Assembly: GCF_000166135.1 (NCBI RefSeq)
Contig: NC_014666.1
Location: forward strand, 1,116,001 to 1,180,000
DNA length: 64,000 bases
Source: Pseudofrankia inefficax
GTDB taxonomy: Bacteria > Actinomycetota > Actinomycetes > Frankiales > Frankiaceae
Direction: 5' to 3'
Shown here: positions 16,327 to 25,202 of the stretch, piece after piece
How the letters are laid out: each line of letters starts with the position of its first letter
Numbering within the stretch: the first letter of the stretch is position 1
The notes under the pieces: generated by a model
The model's input: only the letters and a program-made list of their open reading frames with translations
What the model was told of the DNA's origin: nothing
Databases searched by the model: none
Program-made: the position numbers and the translations under genes

Positions 16327-17010
16327 TCAGGGGCGGAACACGCGCTCGGCCTCGTCACGCTGGGTGGTGTGTAGCTCCCAGTAGAGCGGAGCGATCTGCT
16401 CGGGTTGGGCTGTCGGCAGGCCGGGGATGACGGAGACACCGATCGAGGAGTCGATGCCGACGTGCGCGGCCTGGATGCCGGTGTCGGCGTCGGCGAGTTC
16501 CTTGTGCAGGTTCATCGCCCAGTTGCGTAGCGCTGCGGCGGCGGCGTTGACGTTCGCGACCCGCGGGTCTGGCCAGATCGAGCCGGCGCCGGTCGTGTAG
16601 AGCAGGGTGCCGGCGCCGGTTTCGCGCATCGTGGGCAGGACCGCTTTCGTGGCGGCGATCGCGCCGTACAGCTGGAAGTTCATCTCGAACTCCACCTCCG
16701 ACGGGTCGGTCTCGGCTGGGGCGGTCAACGTGGTGATCCCGAATGTTCCGACTGGGGAGTACTCCAGGACATCGATCCCGCCGAAGTGGGTGGCGGCCTC
16801 CTTGAGCGCTTGGGTGAGCCCGGCGCGGTCGAGCACGTTCGCGGGGAACGCGGCGGCGGTGATGCCCTCGGCGCCGAGCGTGTCGACGAGCTCGTCGAGC
16901 TTGGTGCGGTTGCGGGCGATCAGGGCGACGTCGAAGCCGTGGGAGCCGAAGGTGCGGGCGATGGCCAGGCCCAGCTGGGGTCCGGCTCCGACGATGGCGA
17001 GGACAGGCAT
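16327..17010 (-). CDS. Short-chain dehydrogenase/reductase (SDR)
   Basis: 227 residues with an N-terminal Rossmann fold. The glycine motif is AIVGAGPQLGLAIARTFG, a variant of TGxxxGxG, followed by IARNRTKLDEL, which suggests NADP preference through the Arg residues. The Tyr-x3-Lys pair of classical SDRs is not obvious: TTGAGSIWPDP then NVNAAAAALRNW occupies that region, so the enzyme may be an atypical or non-catalytic SDR. It is divergent from a TetR regulator, with three palindromic sites between; the pair is a self-contained regulated unit. Confidence 0.88.
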   Translation of the reverse strand: MPVLAIVGAGPQLGLAIARTFGSHGFDVALIARNRTKLDELVDTLGAEGITAAAFPANVLDRAGLTQALKEAATHFGGIDVLEYSPVGTFGITTLTAPAETDPSEVEFEMNFQLYGAIAATKAVLPTMRETGAGTLLYTTGAGSIWPDPRVANVNAAAAALRNWAMNLHKELADADTGIQAAHVGIDSSIGVSVIPGLPTAQPEQIAPLYWELHTTQRDEAERVFRP

Positions 17011-17035
17011 GACGAACCTTCCGAGAGAGCGATGT

Positions 17036-17049
17036 GGATAGGCCTATCC
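17036..17049. promoter_or_regulatory. TetR operator site 1
   Basis: Perfect 14-bp palindrome GGATAGGCCTATCC, 26 bp upstream of the SDR start. Confidence 0.75.
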
Positions 17050-17062
17050 GATTCGCAGATCT

Positions 17063-17076
17063 GGATAGGCCTTTCC
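17063..17076. promoter_or_regulatory. TetR operator site 2
   Basis: GGATAGGCCTTTCC, the same palindrome with one changed base, 13 bp after site 1. Confidence 0.65.
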
Positions 17077-17098
17077 GGTTTGCTCGGCCAGCGTAGCA

Positions 17099-17124
17099 CG
17101 AACCGGATAGGCCTATCCGGTTCG
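17099..17124. promoter_or_regulatory. TetR operator site 3
   Basis: A perfect 26-bp palindrome with the same core GGATAGGCCTATCC extended by CGAACC on the left and GGTTCG on the right. It ends 13 bp before the ATG of the TetR gene, so binding would block its own transcription. Confidence 0.8.
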
Positions 17125-17137
17125 CTAGGATGGGGGC

Positions 17138-17842
17138 ATGAACCCCGGAGGTCAGCCGACTGGCGGCACCGCCGAGCCCCCCGGCCAGCCGTTGCGCAGC
17201 GACGCCGAGCGCAACCGGGAGCGGATCCTCGCCGCTGCGCGGAAGGTGTTCGGACGCGACGGCCTGCACGCCTCGATGGCCTCGGTAGCCCGCGAAGCGG
17301 GCGTGGGCATCGCGACCATGTTCCGCCGCTTCCCCACGAAGGAGGAACTGGTCGCCGCGGTGTTCGCCGACCGGATGGACGCCTACGTCGCCGCTGTCGC
17401 CGCTGCCCTGGATCACCCCGACCCTTGGGACGGGTTCGCCGGGTTCATCGAGACCGTCTGCGCCATGCAGGCCGCCGACCGCGGTTTTGCTGACATCCTG
17501 ACCATGACCTTCCCTGCCGCCGAAGCCCTCGAAGCCCGCCGCGCCGAGGCCTACCACGGCTTCCTCGCCCTGATCGCCCGAGCGCACGACAGCGGACACC
17601 TGCGCGAGGACTTCACCAGCCGCGATCTCGTCCTGCTGCTCATGGCCAACGCCGGCGTCGTCAACGCCACCGCGGACGCCGCCCCCGACGCCTGGCGCCG
17701 CCTCGTCGCCCTCATGATCCAGTCGTTCCGAGCCCCCTCCCGCGGCCCGCTACCTGACCCACCCGCAGAAGCCGCGCTCTACCAGGCCATGCTCCTCGCG
17801 AGCCGCGGCATCAGCGCACCAGAAGCAGTACAAGGCAACTGA
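17138..17842 (+). CDS. TetR-family transcriptional repressor
   Basis: 234 residues. The DNA-binding domain is at about residues 25-75: RERILAAARKVFGRDGLHAS, then VAREAGVGIATMFRRFPTKE, the standard TetR helix-turn-helix with the FRRFPTKEEL stretch. The C-terminal part is the ligand-binding and dimer domain. The three GGATAGGCCTATCC-type palindromes in its 127-bp divergent promoter region are its evident binding sites, controlling itself and the SDR. The inducer is unknown, perhaps the SDR substrate. Confidence 0.93.
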   Translation: MNPGGQPTGGTAEPPGQPLRSDAERNRERILAAARKVFGRDGLHASMASVAREAGVGIATMFRRFPTKEELVAAVFADRMDAYVAAVAAALDHPDPWDGFAGFIETVCAMQAADRGFADILTMTFPAAEALEARRAEAYHGFLALIARAHDSGHLREDFTSRDLVLLLMANAGVVNATADAAPDAWRRLVALMIQSFRAPSRGPLPDPPAEAALYQAMLLASRGISAPEAVQGN

Positions 17843-18457
17843 TCACCTGGCCGAGCATGCCGCTGACCGGCCACGCGCAGAACGGCGAGCCGCGGGTCGC
17901 CGCCGCCGGCGACACCCACAGATGGCCTGGGTCGCGGGAGATCGGAGTGGTCCCGGTGGGTCCTTCCCACGCGGAGAGCCGGGCCAGGCAGCGCGGGCAC
18001 CCCGCCAGCGGCTGGGACCGGCGGGTCCGGCTTGATGGGCGCGTGGCTATGACCGCGAAAAGTGACCGCGAATGCTCGCCGGTTTGAGCCGCAGTCGAGA
18101 ACTCGGGACCATGATTAATGACTTGCGGGAAGTGACCGCGCTCCTGCGCAGGAACGCGCTCGACCGAGGTCGGTGGCCGGGATCTCATCGACCAGGCGGG
18201 TGCGTGCCCAGAGCGCGAGGCTTCCAGTCCTGCGCCCAGCGGAAGGTCGGCTCCGCCGACGGCGAACTCCCCAATGACCACGTGCAGCTCGTCAGTTGGC
18301 CGTGGCACCTGGGCCGGCTCGGTCTGGCATGCATGCGCCCTCTGGCTGGAGGCCGCCCCGCCGGGGGCGCCATGTCCGCCACCGGACAGACCTGCCGTCA
18401 CGTTCGTACTCGCGGTGGAAGCGCATTCCCCGCTTGGCCCCGTGCGGGAAGGGCGTG
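17843..18457. other. Non-coding stretch, possible gene remnant on minus strand
   Basis: About 615 bp with no clear gene. On the minus strand, 17850-18010 reads CPRCLARLSAWEGPTGTTPI and HLWVSPAAATRGSPFCAW, which looks protein-like (paired Cys) but has no supported start or continuation. It may be a decayed gene. Confidence 0.35.
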
Positions 18458-19273
18458 TCAGGTGCGGGCGACTCCGCAGTAGCTGCCGACGGCGGTGGGG
18501 GTGGTGTCGGGTGCGGGTCGCCACAGCGAGGTGGAGACGACGCCCGGTGCGACGAGGTGCAGGCCGTCGAAGAACCGGGCGATCTGTTCGGGGGTGCGTG
18601 CGTAGTACGGGTCGCCGGCTTCCTCGCGGCGGCGGGAAGCCTCGCGGGCCGCGGCGGCGGCCTCGTCGGTGCGGCTCGTGCCGTCGTTGACGACGAGGTA
18701 GCTTCCGGCCGGCACGGCGTCGACGAGTCGTTTGACGATGCTGTGGGCCTCGTCGGTGTCGGCGACGTTGCCGAGGATGCCCAGCATCATCAGCGCGACC
18801 GGTCGGGTGAGGTCCAGGGTGCGGGCCGCGGCGGCCAGGATGGTGTCGGGGTCGTGGACGTCGGCGTCGACGTAGGCGGTCCTGCCGCCTGGTGTGCTGG
18901 TCAGCAGAGCGCGGGCGTGCATCAGGACCAGCGGGTCCTTGTCCACATAGACGATCCGGGCATCCGGGGCGACCAGCTGGGCTACCTCATGGGTGTTATC
19001 GGCGGTCGGCAGGCCGGTGCCGATATCGAGGAACCCGCGGATGCCCGCCTCACCGGCGAGGAACCGTACGGCTCGGCCGAGGAACGCACGCGACTCGCGG
19101 GCAATATCGATGATCTCCGGGTAGACGTCGCGGACCTGCTCGCCGACGGCCCGGTCGATGGGGTAGTTGTCTTTCCCGCCCAGCCAGTAGTTCCACACCC
19201 GCGCCGAGTGCGGGACGGACGTTTCGATCATGGGTGGCGGGCCGCTGTCAGGGTCAGGCGCGTTCGTCGTCAC
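18458..19273 (-). CDS. SAM-dependent methyltransferase (Methyltransf_19-like)
   Basis: 271 residues from GTG 19273, preceded by GAGG. Begins with HSARVWNYWLGGKDNYPIDR and contains FLDIGTGLPTADNTHEVAQL (SAM-binding glycine motif), ARIVYVDKDPLVLMHARALL (acidic residue for the SAM ribose) and ARTPEQIARFFDGLHLVAPG. These mark the actinobacterial family often called DUF574, of unknown substrate. It is divergent from an XRE/DUF5753 regulator at 19624, a typical partnership in Frankia and Streptomyces. A second family member lies at 23303. Confidence 0.88.
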   Translation of the reverse strand: MTTNAPDPDSGPPPMIETSVPHSARVWNYWLGGKDNYPIDRAVGEQVRDVYPEIIDIARESRAFLGRAVRFLAGEAGIRGFLDIGTGLPTADNTHEVAQLVAPDARIVYVDKDPLVLMHARALLTSTPGGRTAYVDADVHDPDTILAAAARTLDLTRPVALMMLGILGNVADTDEAHSIVKRLVDAVPAGSYLVVNDGTSRTDEAAAAAREASRRREEAGDPYYARTPEQIARFFDGLHLVAPGVVSTSLWRPAPDTTPTAVGSYCGVART

Positions 19274-19623
19274 CGTGGCCTCTTTCAACGTGTCGTTTCC
19301 GTAGAGCCTAGACTCCCACACCTCCTCGGTCGCCACCGAGTGTCGCACACTGTTGACGCTCTCGTGACTCTCGGTTGGATTGCCGTGCGGCGTGGCGGGC
19401 CGCCGTTCGCGCCAGTACACAGCCGCCGTCAGCGGCTTTGCGGGCCACGGGTGCACGCACGGACCGGCGGGCCGTCACCAAGCGTTCAGCAAGCCCCTCG
19501 GCCCCGGCGGCTGGTGCTGATCCTCACTGTTTTCTCGCCGTCAACGAGGAGGCGTGAGCGCAATCAGGGCTGGGTTGCTGGTGACCCAGAAGGCTATGAT
19601 GTGAACACACTGTCACTTTCAAC
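19274..19623. promoter_or_regulatory. Divergent promoter region with two inverted repeats
   Basis: 350 bp between the methyltransferase and XRE genes. It contains AGTGT-CGC-ACACT (19339-19351) near the methyltransferase and GTGA-N8-TCAC (19601-19616) eight bases before the XRE start. The second is well placed for autoregulation by the XRE protein. Confidence 0.45.
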
Positions 19624-20553
19624 ATGTCCAGCGGTTCTAGCGGCTCCAGCGCGACGACGTCCCAACCAGCGAGCGGAAGCGGGGAACCAGGCGTGGCTGT
19701 TCCCCCGGGCAGCGGGCCGACCGTGCGCCGAATCCTCCTCGGCTCCCAGCTACGGCGGCTCCGGGAACGCAACGACATCAGCCGCGAGGACGCCGGCTAC
19801 CACATCCGCGCCTCCGAATCGAAGATCAGCCGCCTGGAGCTCGGCCGGGTCGGATTCAAGAAACGCGACGTCGAGGACCTGCTCACCCTCTACCAGGTAA
19901 CGGACCAGGCCGAACGCGCCCACGTTCTGACCCTGGTCCGCGAAGCCAACCAGCAGGGTTGGTGGCAGCCCTACGCCGATGTCCTTCCCTCCTGGTTCCA
20001 GCCCTACATCGACCTTGAGGAATCAGCCTCACTCATCCGGTCCTACGAGCTGCAGTTCATCCCCGGACTCCTGCAAACCGAGGAGTACGCCCGCGCCGTC
20101 ATGTCCCGGCGACCAGGCGTGCCCAAAGACGTCATCGATGGGCGCGTCGAGGTACGGATGACCCGCCAGAAGCTGCTCACCCGACCCGACGGCCCACGGC
20201 TGTGGATGGTCATCGACGAAGCCGCGTTACGCCGCCGGATCGGCGGGCGACGCATCGCCCGGACGCAGATCGCGCATCTCCTCGCGCTCACCGACCATCC
20301 CACGCTGACCCTGCAGGTGACACCATTCACCGCCGGCAGCCACGCCGCCGACGGCGGCGCGTTCAGCATCCTGCGGTTCCCCGACCCCGACCTCACCGAC
20401 CTCGTCTACCTGGAACGACTCACCGGCGCCTCGTACCTCGACAAACGCGACGACGTCGACGAATACACCATCGCCATGAACCAGCTCTGCCTCGACAGCG
20501 CCACCCCCGACCGCACCACCGGCATCCTCCACGAGATCACCAAAACCCTGTAG
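19624..20553 (+). CDS. XRE-family regulator with DUF5753 (Scr1-like) domain
   Basis: 309 residues. After a Ser/Gly-rich N-terminus, residues about 35-95 form an XRE helix-turn-helix (LGSQLRRLRERNDISREDAG, SESKISRLELGRVGFKKRDV). The rest is the DUF5753 domain, recognised by ELQFIPGLLQTEEYARAVMS, a long central basic helix, and FSILRFPDPDLTDLVYLERL near the end. These regulators usually sit next to a small DUF397 protein and often control a membrane or modifying enzyme. No DUF397 gene is seen here; the divergent methyltransferase is the likely target. Start uncertain, as no good Shine-Dalgarno precedes ATG 19624. Confidence 0.92.
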   Translation: MSSGSSGSSATTSQPASGSGEPGVAVPPGSGPTVRRILLGSQLRRLRERNDISREDAGYHIRASESKISRLELGRVGFKKRDVEDLLTLYQVTDQAERAHVLTLVREANQQGWWQPYADVLPSWFQPYIDLEESASLIRSYELQFIPGLLQTEEYARAVMSRRPGVPKDVIDGRVEVRMTRQKLLTRPDGPRLWMVIDEAALRRRIGGRRIARTQIAHLLALTDHPTLTLQVTPFTAGSHAADGGAFSILRFPDPDLTDLVYLERLTGASYLDKRDDVDEYTIAMNQLCLDSATPDRTTGILHEITKTL

Positions 20554-20699
20554 GCAGCGAGTCACCCACGCACCAACCCAACCGCCGTGCTCGCGCGCGG
20601 CTACCGCGACGGCTCGGCCTCGCAGCCCGACCCGCCGTCGTCGACGTCGGAACCAGCCACAGAGCGCGCTTACCAGACAGCCCGTCGCGGCAACCCGCG

Positions 20700-20862
20700 T
20701 CCACCTCACCGAGCTCGGGGTAGGCGTCGTCGGTGGTGTGGCCGATCTGGGCGACGACGGTGAGCATCCTGGCCGGTTCACCTTGTAGACGTGGGCATTG
20801 TCCGCGCAGTAGACGTCGCCGGTGGTGTCGACGGCGAACTGGCCGTCGAGCTCACCACCGGT
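20700..20862 (-). pseudogene. NHL-repeat fragment, minus strand
   Basis: On the minus strand, LDGQFAVDTTGDVYCADNAH and VYKVN form a recognisable NHL blade (AVDxxGxVYVADxxxxxVxKV). After a frame change it is followed by MLTVVAQIGHTTDDAYPELG. It directly abuts a + strand NHL fragment. Confidence 0.5.
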
Positions 20863-21324
20863 CCGCTCGGCGCACTCGCCGCCCGCGACGGCCGACTCTA
20901 CGGGACCGACCTCGAACACAACGAGATCAAGATGCTCAGTGCCGGTGGCCACGTCACCACCGTCGCCGGCACCGGCACACAGGGCGACACCGGCGACGGC
21001 GGACCCGCGACCGCCGCAGCCCTCGACCTCTCCAAAGGGCTCAACCGATACCAGGCCGGCCTGACCGTCGACGCAGCCGACCTGTTCCTCGCGGAGCCAT
21101 CCCGAGCGCGTGTCCGCCGCGTCGACCGCACCGGCACCGTCACGACCGTCGCCGGCACCGGAATCGTGGGCGAGCCCACCGACACCGGTCCCGCACGTGC
21201 GACGCAGCTCGGTTTCCCCTACCAGGTCACCGCCGCACCCGACGGCTCCATCTTCATCGTCGACCTCTACGACATCCTCAGCGCCGGAACAACCGGGCTA
21301 CTCGGGATTCTCGTCCACCACTGA
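20863..21324 (+). pseudogene. NHL-repeat fragment, plus strand
   Basis: The + frame ending at 21324 contains two NHL-type blades: GHVTTVAGTGTQGDTGDGGP and VRRVDRTGTVTTVAGTGIVG, each followed by the usual PATAAALDLSKGL-like linker. The open frame reaches back to GTG 20791, but the first 70 bp are antisense to the minus-strand NHL piece. A complete beta-propeller would need about six blades, so this is a remnant, probably rearranged by inversion near 20860. Confidence 0.55.
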
Positions 21325-21769
21325 CTCAGCCGCGGAAGTATCACGCTAACGGCCAGGTAGACCGGGGACGAGCGGGCCTGGTCCCGGCCGGGTGCGCTCG
21401 GAGAGGTCGGCGGGCTGCCCGGGAGTCTGCCCGGACGCTGGCCGGCGTGCTGGCGGAGATCGGCGGCGTCGCGCGTGTGGCGTTCGGCGCGGGCGATCGG
21501 TCGCGACCTGCCACGTCGCGGTCGCGGCTCGGGTGTAGATCCGCGGGCACTTCCGCGGAGGGCGCCGGGTAGCTCCTGCAGACTGCCGACAACGTGGTCG
21601 ACGACCGCCTCCCGCGGCGATCGTGAACCTCATGGTCACCGGAGGTGACGGTCTGATCGCGGCGAACGCCTCACAGCCACCGGTATCAGCCCTCCATCGG
21701 CACAGCAGAGCCAGCCCTTGCCGGTCGGCTGCGTCGCGCCCGCCGCGTGAGGAGATCAGGAGTAGCTCC
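21325..21769. other. Non-coding spacer
   Basis: About 445 bp. No gene or repeat recognised; the last part holds GGAGATCAGGAG, the ribosome binding site of the following frameshifted gene. Confidence 0.35.
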
Positions 21770-22232
21770 GTGAAACTCACCATGATCCTCTGCGATGCGG
21801 CCCAGGTCGCGGGGGGCAAGCTGTACATCCTCGGCGGCGGCTGGAATCTCATCGGGCCGTCGCCTGCCCCGTCCGCCCTCGGCATCCTGATCGCGCTGCC
21901 CTGGGACCGTGCGAACGCACCGTGCACGCTCCGACTTAAGCTCCACGATCAGGACGGCGCACCGGCCATCCAGCCCAGGGCCGGCCGGCCCTCAGCCCGT
22001 ACAGCTGGAAGCAATCATCGAGGCGGGCCGCCCCCCAGGCCTGGCCGAGGGCTCCCCCCTGCAGATCCCTCTCGCGATCACCGTGCCGCCACTGGCACTC
22101 ACCGCGGGCACACGCTACCGATGGGAGGCCACCATCGCCGGCGAACCGGAACACGACGACTGGAACGTCAGCTTCCAGACCAGGCCAGCCACACCCCCAC
22201 TCACCCCACGCGCCGGCGGACCGGACGACTGA
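21770..22232 (+). pseudogene. Frameshifted DUF6941-like gene
   Basis: Starts at GTG 21770 with a good ribosome binding site. The first 65 residues (VKLTMILCDAAQVAGGKLYI, then LGGGWNLIGP, LIALPWDRANAPCTLRLKLH) match the N-terminal half of the small actinobacterial DUF6941 family. The second half continues in the next frame from about 21995 (VQLEAIIEAGRPPGLAEGSP, RYRWEATIAGEPEHDDWNVS), ending at 22232. A single frameshift lies between 21965 and 21995. Either a recent pseudogene or a sequencing error, since both halves are otherwise well preserved. Confidence 0.7.
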
Positions 22233-22409
22233 ATCACGAGCACCTCGCCACGACACAGACCACCACTGCGTTCCTGGCGCTCGGACAGGTAGGCGGCGAT
22301 GGCGGCGAGCGGCGCGCTGAAGGCGACTTGGCCGTGGACGCCGTCGGCGGTATGGCCGGCGAGGGTGGGGGAGTTGGAGAAGGCCGGCGGTCGAGCGCAT
22401 CCCGTCGGG

Positions 22410-22760
22410 CTACCTGATGTACGGCGCGGAGGCGGTGGAGCGGTTGGTGTTCATCTCCTCCGGGGTGCGTGTCTTTCTGACTTGGCGTCGCTGCTCGTCG
22501 CGCAGCCGGGGGCAACCGCGGCGGTAGGTAAGGCCCCTGTCGCTGAACACGGAATGCTCTTTCGCGCAGTTCGGGCACGTGAAAACGTAGTCGATGTATC
22601 CGTCAACCCGATAGTAGGAGCCATATCTTATCGCCTGGAAGCCCTCGGCGTACTCCGTGGTGAGATCGACGAGTTCCGCCCTGAACGACCGTTTGCAGCG
22701 GTCGCACGCCGTACGCCACTCCCACGGCGCCGATTCAGGTGGTGACGCTACGCCTCTCAC
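22410..22760 (-). CDS. Hypothetical zinc-ribbon-like protein
   Basis: 116 residues from GTG 22760. Two Cys-x2-Cys pairs (CDRCKRSF near residue 19 and CPNCAKEH near residue 62), separated by about 40 residues with several aromatic residues (FQAIRYGSYYRVDGYIDYVF), indicate a zinc ribbon. A basic C-terminal tail (RDEQRRQVRKTRT) may contact nucleic acid. No neighbour suggests a pathway. Confidence 0.5.
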   Translation of the reverse strand: MRGVASPPESAPWEWRTACDRCKRSFRAELVDLTTEYAEGFQAIRYGSYYRVDGYIDYVFTCPNCAKEHSVFSDRGLTYRRGCPRLRDEQRRQVRKTRTPEEMNTNRSTASAPYIR

Positions 22761-22920
22761 CGATTCTCCATGTGTACGCTGCGCTTCCTCGCCCGCCCCA
22801 GCAGCTTAGTCGGGAGGGGACACTGCGAAAGACGGGCCCCGCCGACCGGCTCAGAACGCAGGCAATCCGCGCGTCGTCTCGCTGCCGAGCCCGCGCGCGG
22901 GGCGGGCCAAGACCGCATCC

Positions 22921-23139
22921 CTAGACGGGTCGGGCCGTGTCTCCCGAATCCCAATCCCCAGTCGGGTCCAGCCGGAACGCGAAAGGGCGGCCCGGATGAT
23001 TTTTCTCCATGGCTTGCTCGACCGCCGCGATGAGCTGACTCACCCCGCCACGGTGCAGTACCTCAGCGGACGGCAGTACCGCCCACCACGCATTGCCGGT
23101 CTGCGCGCGACCAAAGCGAACAACCGGAGGTTCAGCCAT
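22921..23139 (-). CDS. Small hypothetical protein (72 aa)
   Basis: 72 residues with balanced composition: MAEPPVVRFGRAQTGNAWWA, then SQLIAAVEQAMEKNHPGRPF and FRLDPTGDWDSGD. The composition looks like a real folded protein rather than an antisense shadow, but there is no motif or partner. Short length limits certainty. Confidence 0.4.
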   Translation of the reverse strand: MAEPPVVRFGRAQTGNAWWAVLPSAEVLHRGGVSQLIAAVEQAMEKNHPGRPFAFRLDPTGDWDSGDTARPV

Positions 23140-23302
23140 GGCCGGATGCTACCGTTGCGCCGCCTAGTACACCTGGTGTCCGGCGCGTCACCGAGGCCGA
23201 CATCAACGCGGCACGCGCGGCAGCCCTGCGGTCCCGGCCCGAGCACGACGACCTGTCCGCGCGCACCACGCAGCGTCCGGACGGCGGACCAGGTGCAGTG
23301 TG

Positions 23303-24190
23303 TCAGGGTTTGCGGGCGACGCCGCCGTAGAGCCATTCGGTGCGGGGGCTGTCGTCGTCGCCGGGGTGCCACTGCCAGGGCCGTACCAGGCCGGGCTCGA
23401 CGAGTTCCAGGCCGTCGAAGAAGCTCGCGATCGTGGCGCGCGGCCGGAACCTCATGGGCGAGGTGGCGTTCTCGTAGGCCGCCTCGGTGCGGGCGACGCC
23501 CTCGGCCGGCGGGCCGTCGGTGGTCAAATGAGACAGGACCAGATAGGAGCCGGAGGGAACGGCGTCCAGGAACTCGGCGAGCAGACCGGCCGGATTCTCG
23601 CTGTCCCGGATGAAGTGGAACAGCGCGACCAGCAGGACGGCGACGGGCCGGGAGAAGTCCAGCAGCCCTGTCGCGTCGGGATGGGTGAGAATACCCGCGG
23701 GCTGCCGCGCGTCCGCCGTGATGATCGTCGTGGTGTGATCACTGGCCAGCAGCGCACGGCCATGCGTCGCGACGATCGGGTCGTTGTCGACGTAGACGAC
23801 GTGCGGGGCCGTCACGACCTGCTTGGCGATCTCATGCACATTGCCCTGCGTGGGCAGGCCGGTGCCGATGTCGAGGAACTGGTCGATACCCGCGCTCGCG
23901 AGCCAGCGGGTCGCCCGCTGCAGGAAACGGCGGTTCTCCCAGACGACGTCATAGGTCACCGTGCGCCCCAGCGCGGCGTCTACTTTGGCCGCCGCCTCCC
24001 GGTCGACCTCGAAGTTGTCCTTGCCACCGAGGAAGTAGTCGTACATCCGCGCGGGCGTCGGCTGGTCAGTCCGCAGATCCACAGGCGCACTGCCCTGCTC
24101 ACCAGATACCGCCGACTCGAAGTCCCAGCCTGTCATCATCCCGCCCGTCGAGAGCTCAGCCCGAACGGCCCCAGCGACCGCGGTGGCCAT
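23303..24190 (-). CDS. SAM-dependent methyltransferase (Methyltransf_19-like), second copy
   Basis: 295 residues from ATG 24190; ATG 24199, 24268 or 24139 are alternatives. It shares family marks with 18458-19273: PTPARMYDYFLGGKDNFEVD, FLDIGTGLPTQGNVHEIAKQ, HVVYVDNDPIVATHGRALLA and IASFFDGLELVEPGLVRPWQ. The two proteins are clearly related but differ enough to be old paralogues. No regulator of the XRE type sits beside this copy; the next gene is the divergent DevR-like regulator. Substrate unknown for the family. Confidence 0.88.
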   Translation of the reverse strand: MATAVAGAVRAELSTGGMMTGWDFESAVSGEQGSAPVDLRTDQPTPARMYDYFLGGKDNFEVDREAAAKVDAALGRTVTYDVVWENRRFLQRATRWLASAGIDQFLDIGTGLPTQGNVHEIAKQVVTAPHVVYVDNDPIVATHGRALLASDHTTTIITADARQPAGILTHPDATGLLDFSRPVAVLLVALFHFIRDSENPAGLLAEFLDAVPSGSYLVLSHLTTDGPPAEGVARTEAAYENATSPMRFRPRATIASFFDGLELVEPGLVRPWQWHPGDDDSPRTEWLYGGVARKP

Positions 24191-24527
24191 GTGAGCCATC
24201 TCGACGAACCACCGACCGACCGAGACACACCCACCGAGCGCGACGTTACTGCGCCACACACCACACAAGTCCGTCGGGCCTCACAAACCGACCACCACAA
24301 GCGCGGCGATACTCCACGCACGCCTCCGTCACCAGCCGCTCAGACTCCGGCGCTTGAACTGCGAGCCGTTGCCCACACCGACGGCTGATCGCGGCAGTGC
24401 ATCGTCGGAGACTGGCACGCCGCCGCGCCGCACCCATGGGCGACCGGCCCTAGACCACCAGGACAGCACGCAGGCCACGCCGGCTGCCTCACCGGATTTC
24501 CGCAACCTCACAGGTATCGTGCCGATC

Positions 24528-25202
24528 ATGGAGGGTGTGCGGGTGTTCCTCGTGGACGACCACGAAGTCGTCCGGCGAGGCATCCGGGAAACACTTCAGG
24601 ACACCGGCGAGATCGAGGTCGTCGGCGAGGCGTCGACAGCCGCCGAGGCGCTGCGCCAGATCCCCACCGCCGCGCCGAACGTCGCCGTGCTCGACGCCCG
24701 ACTGCAAGAAGGCAGCGGCATCGAGGTCTGTCGGGAGATCCGTGCGGACCATCCCGAGATCGGCTGCCTGATCCTCACCTCCTACGACGACGACGAGGCC
24801 CTCTTCTCGGCGATCACGGCCGGAGCGGCCGGCTACGTGCTCAAACAGATCGTCGGTGCCGATCTGGTTGGCGCGATCCACGCGGTCGCCGCGGGCCGTT
24901 CGCTCCTCGACCCGGCCGTCACGCGACGGGTCCTGCACCGGCTCCGCGAAGGTCCGGTACAGGACCCGCGCCTCGCCCCGCTGGGCGACCGGGAACGAGA
25001 GGTCTTCCACCTCCTCGGCGAAGGACTCAGCAACCGCCAGATCGCCGGCCGCCTCGGCCTGTCAGACAAGACCGTCAAGAACTACGTCTCCTCTATGCTG
25101 AGCAAACTCAGGCTGACCAGCCGCACCCAAGCCGCGATCCTCGCCACCAAAACAGACACACTCGCCTTGCCGACGCAGCCGCTCAGACCCGTCGGAGGGT
25201 GA
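24528..25202 (+). CDS. DevR/DosR-like NarL-family response regulator
   Basis: 224 residues from ATG 24528; the open frame extends upstream without regulator-like sequence. The receiver domain shows VRVFLVDDHEVVRRG (acidic pocket), the phosphoacceptor in VAVLDARLQEGSG, and LTSYDDDEAL and GYVLKQI (conserved Thr/Ser and Lys). The LuxR helix-turn-helix follows: LGDREREVFHLLGEGLSNRQ, LSDKTVKNYVSSMLSKL, then TQAAILA. The KNYVSSMLSKLRLxxRTQAA form is characteristic of DevR/DosR, regulators of hypoxia and dormancy genes such as hsp20 and universal stress proteins, both found downstream here. No sensor kinase adjoins; the histidine-kinase scrap at 14560 lies 10 kb away. Confidence 0.88.
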   Translation: MEGVRVFLVDDHEVVRRGIRETLQDTGEIEVVGEASTAAEALRQIPTAAPNVAVLDARLQEGSGIEVCREIRADHPEIGCLILTSYDDDEALFSAITAGAAGYVLKQIVGADLVGAIHAVAAGRSLLDPAVTRRVLHRLREGPVQDPRLAPLGDREREVFHLLGEGLSNRQIAGRLGLSDKTVKNYVSSMLSKLRLTSRTQAAILATKTDTLALPTQPLRPVGG

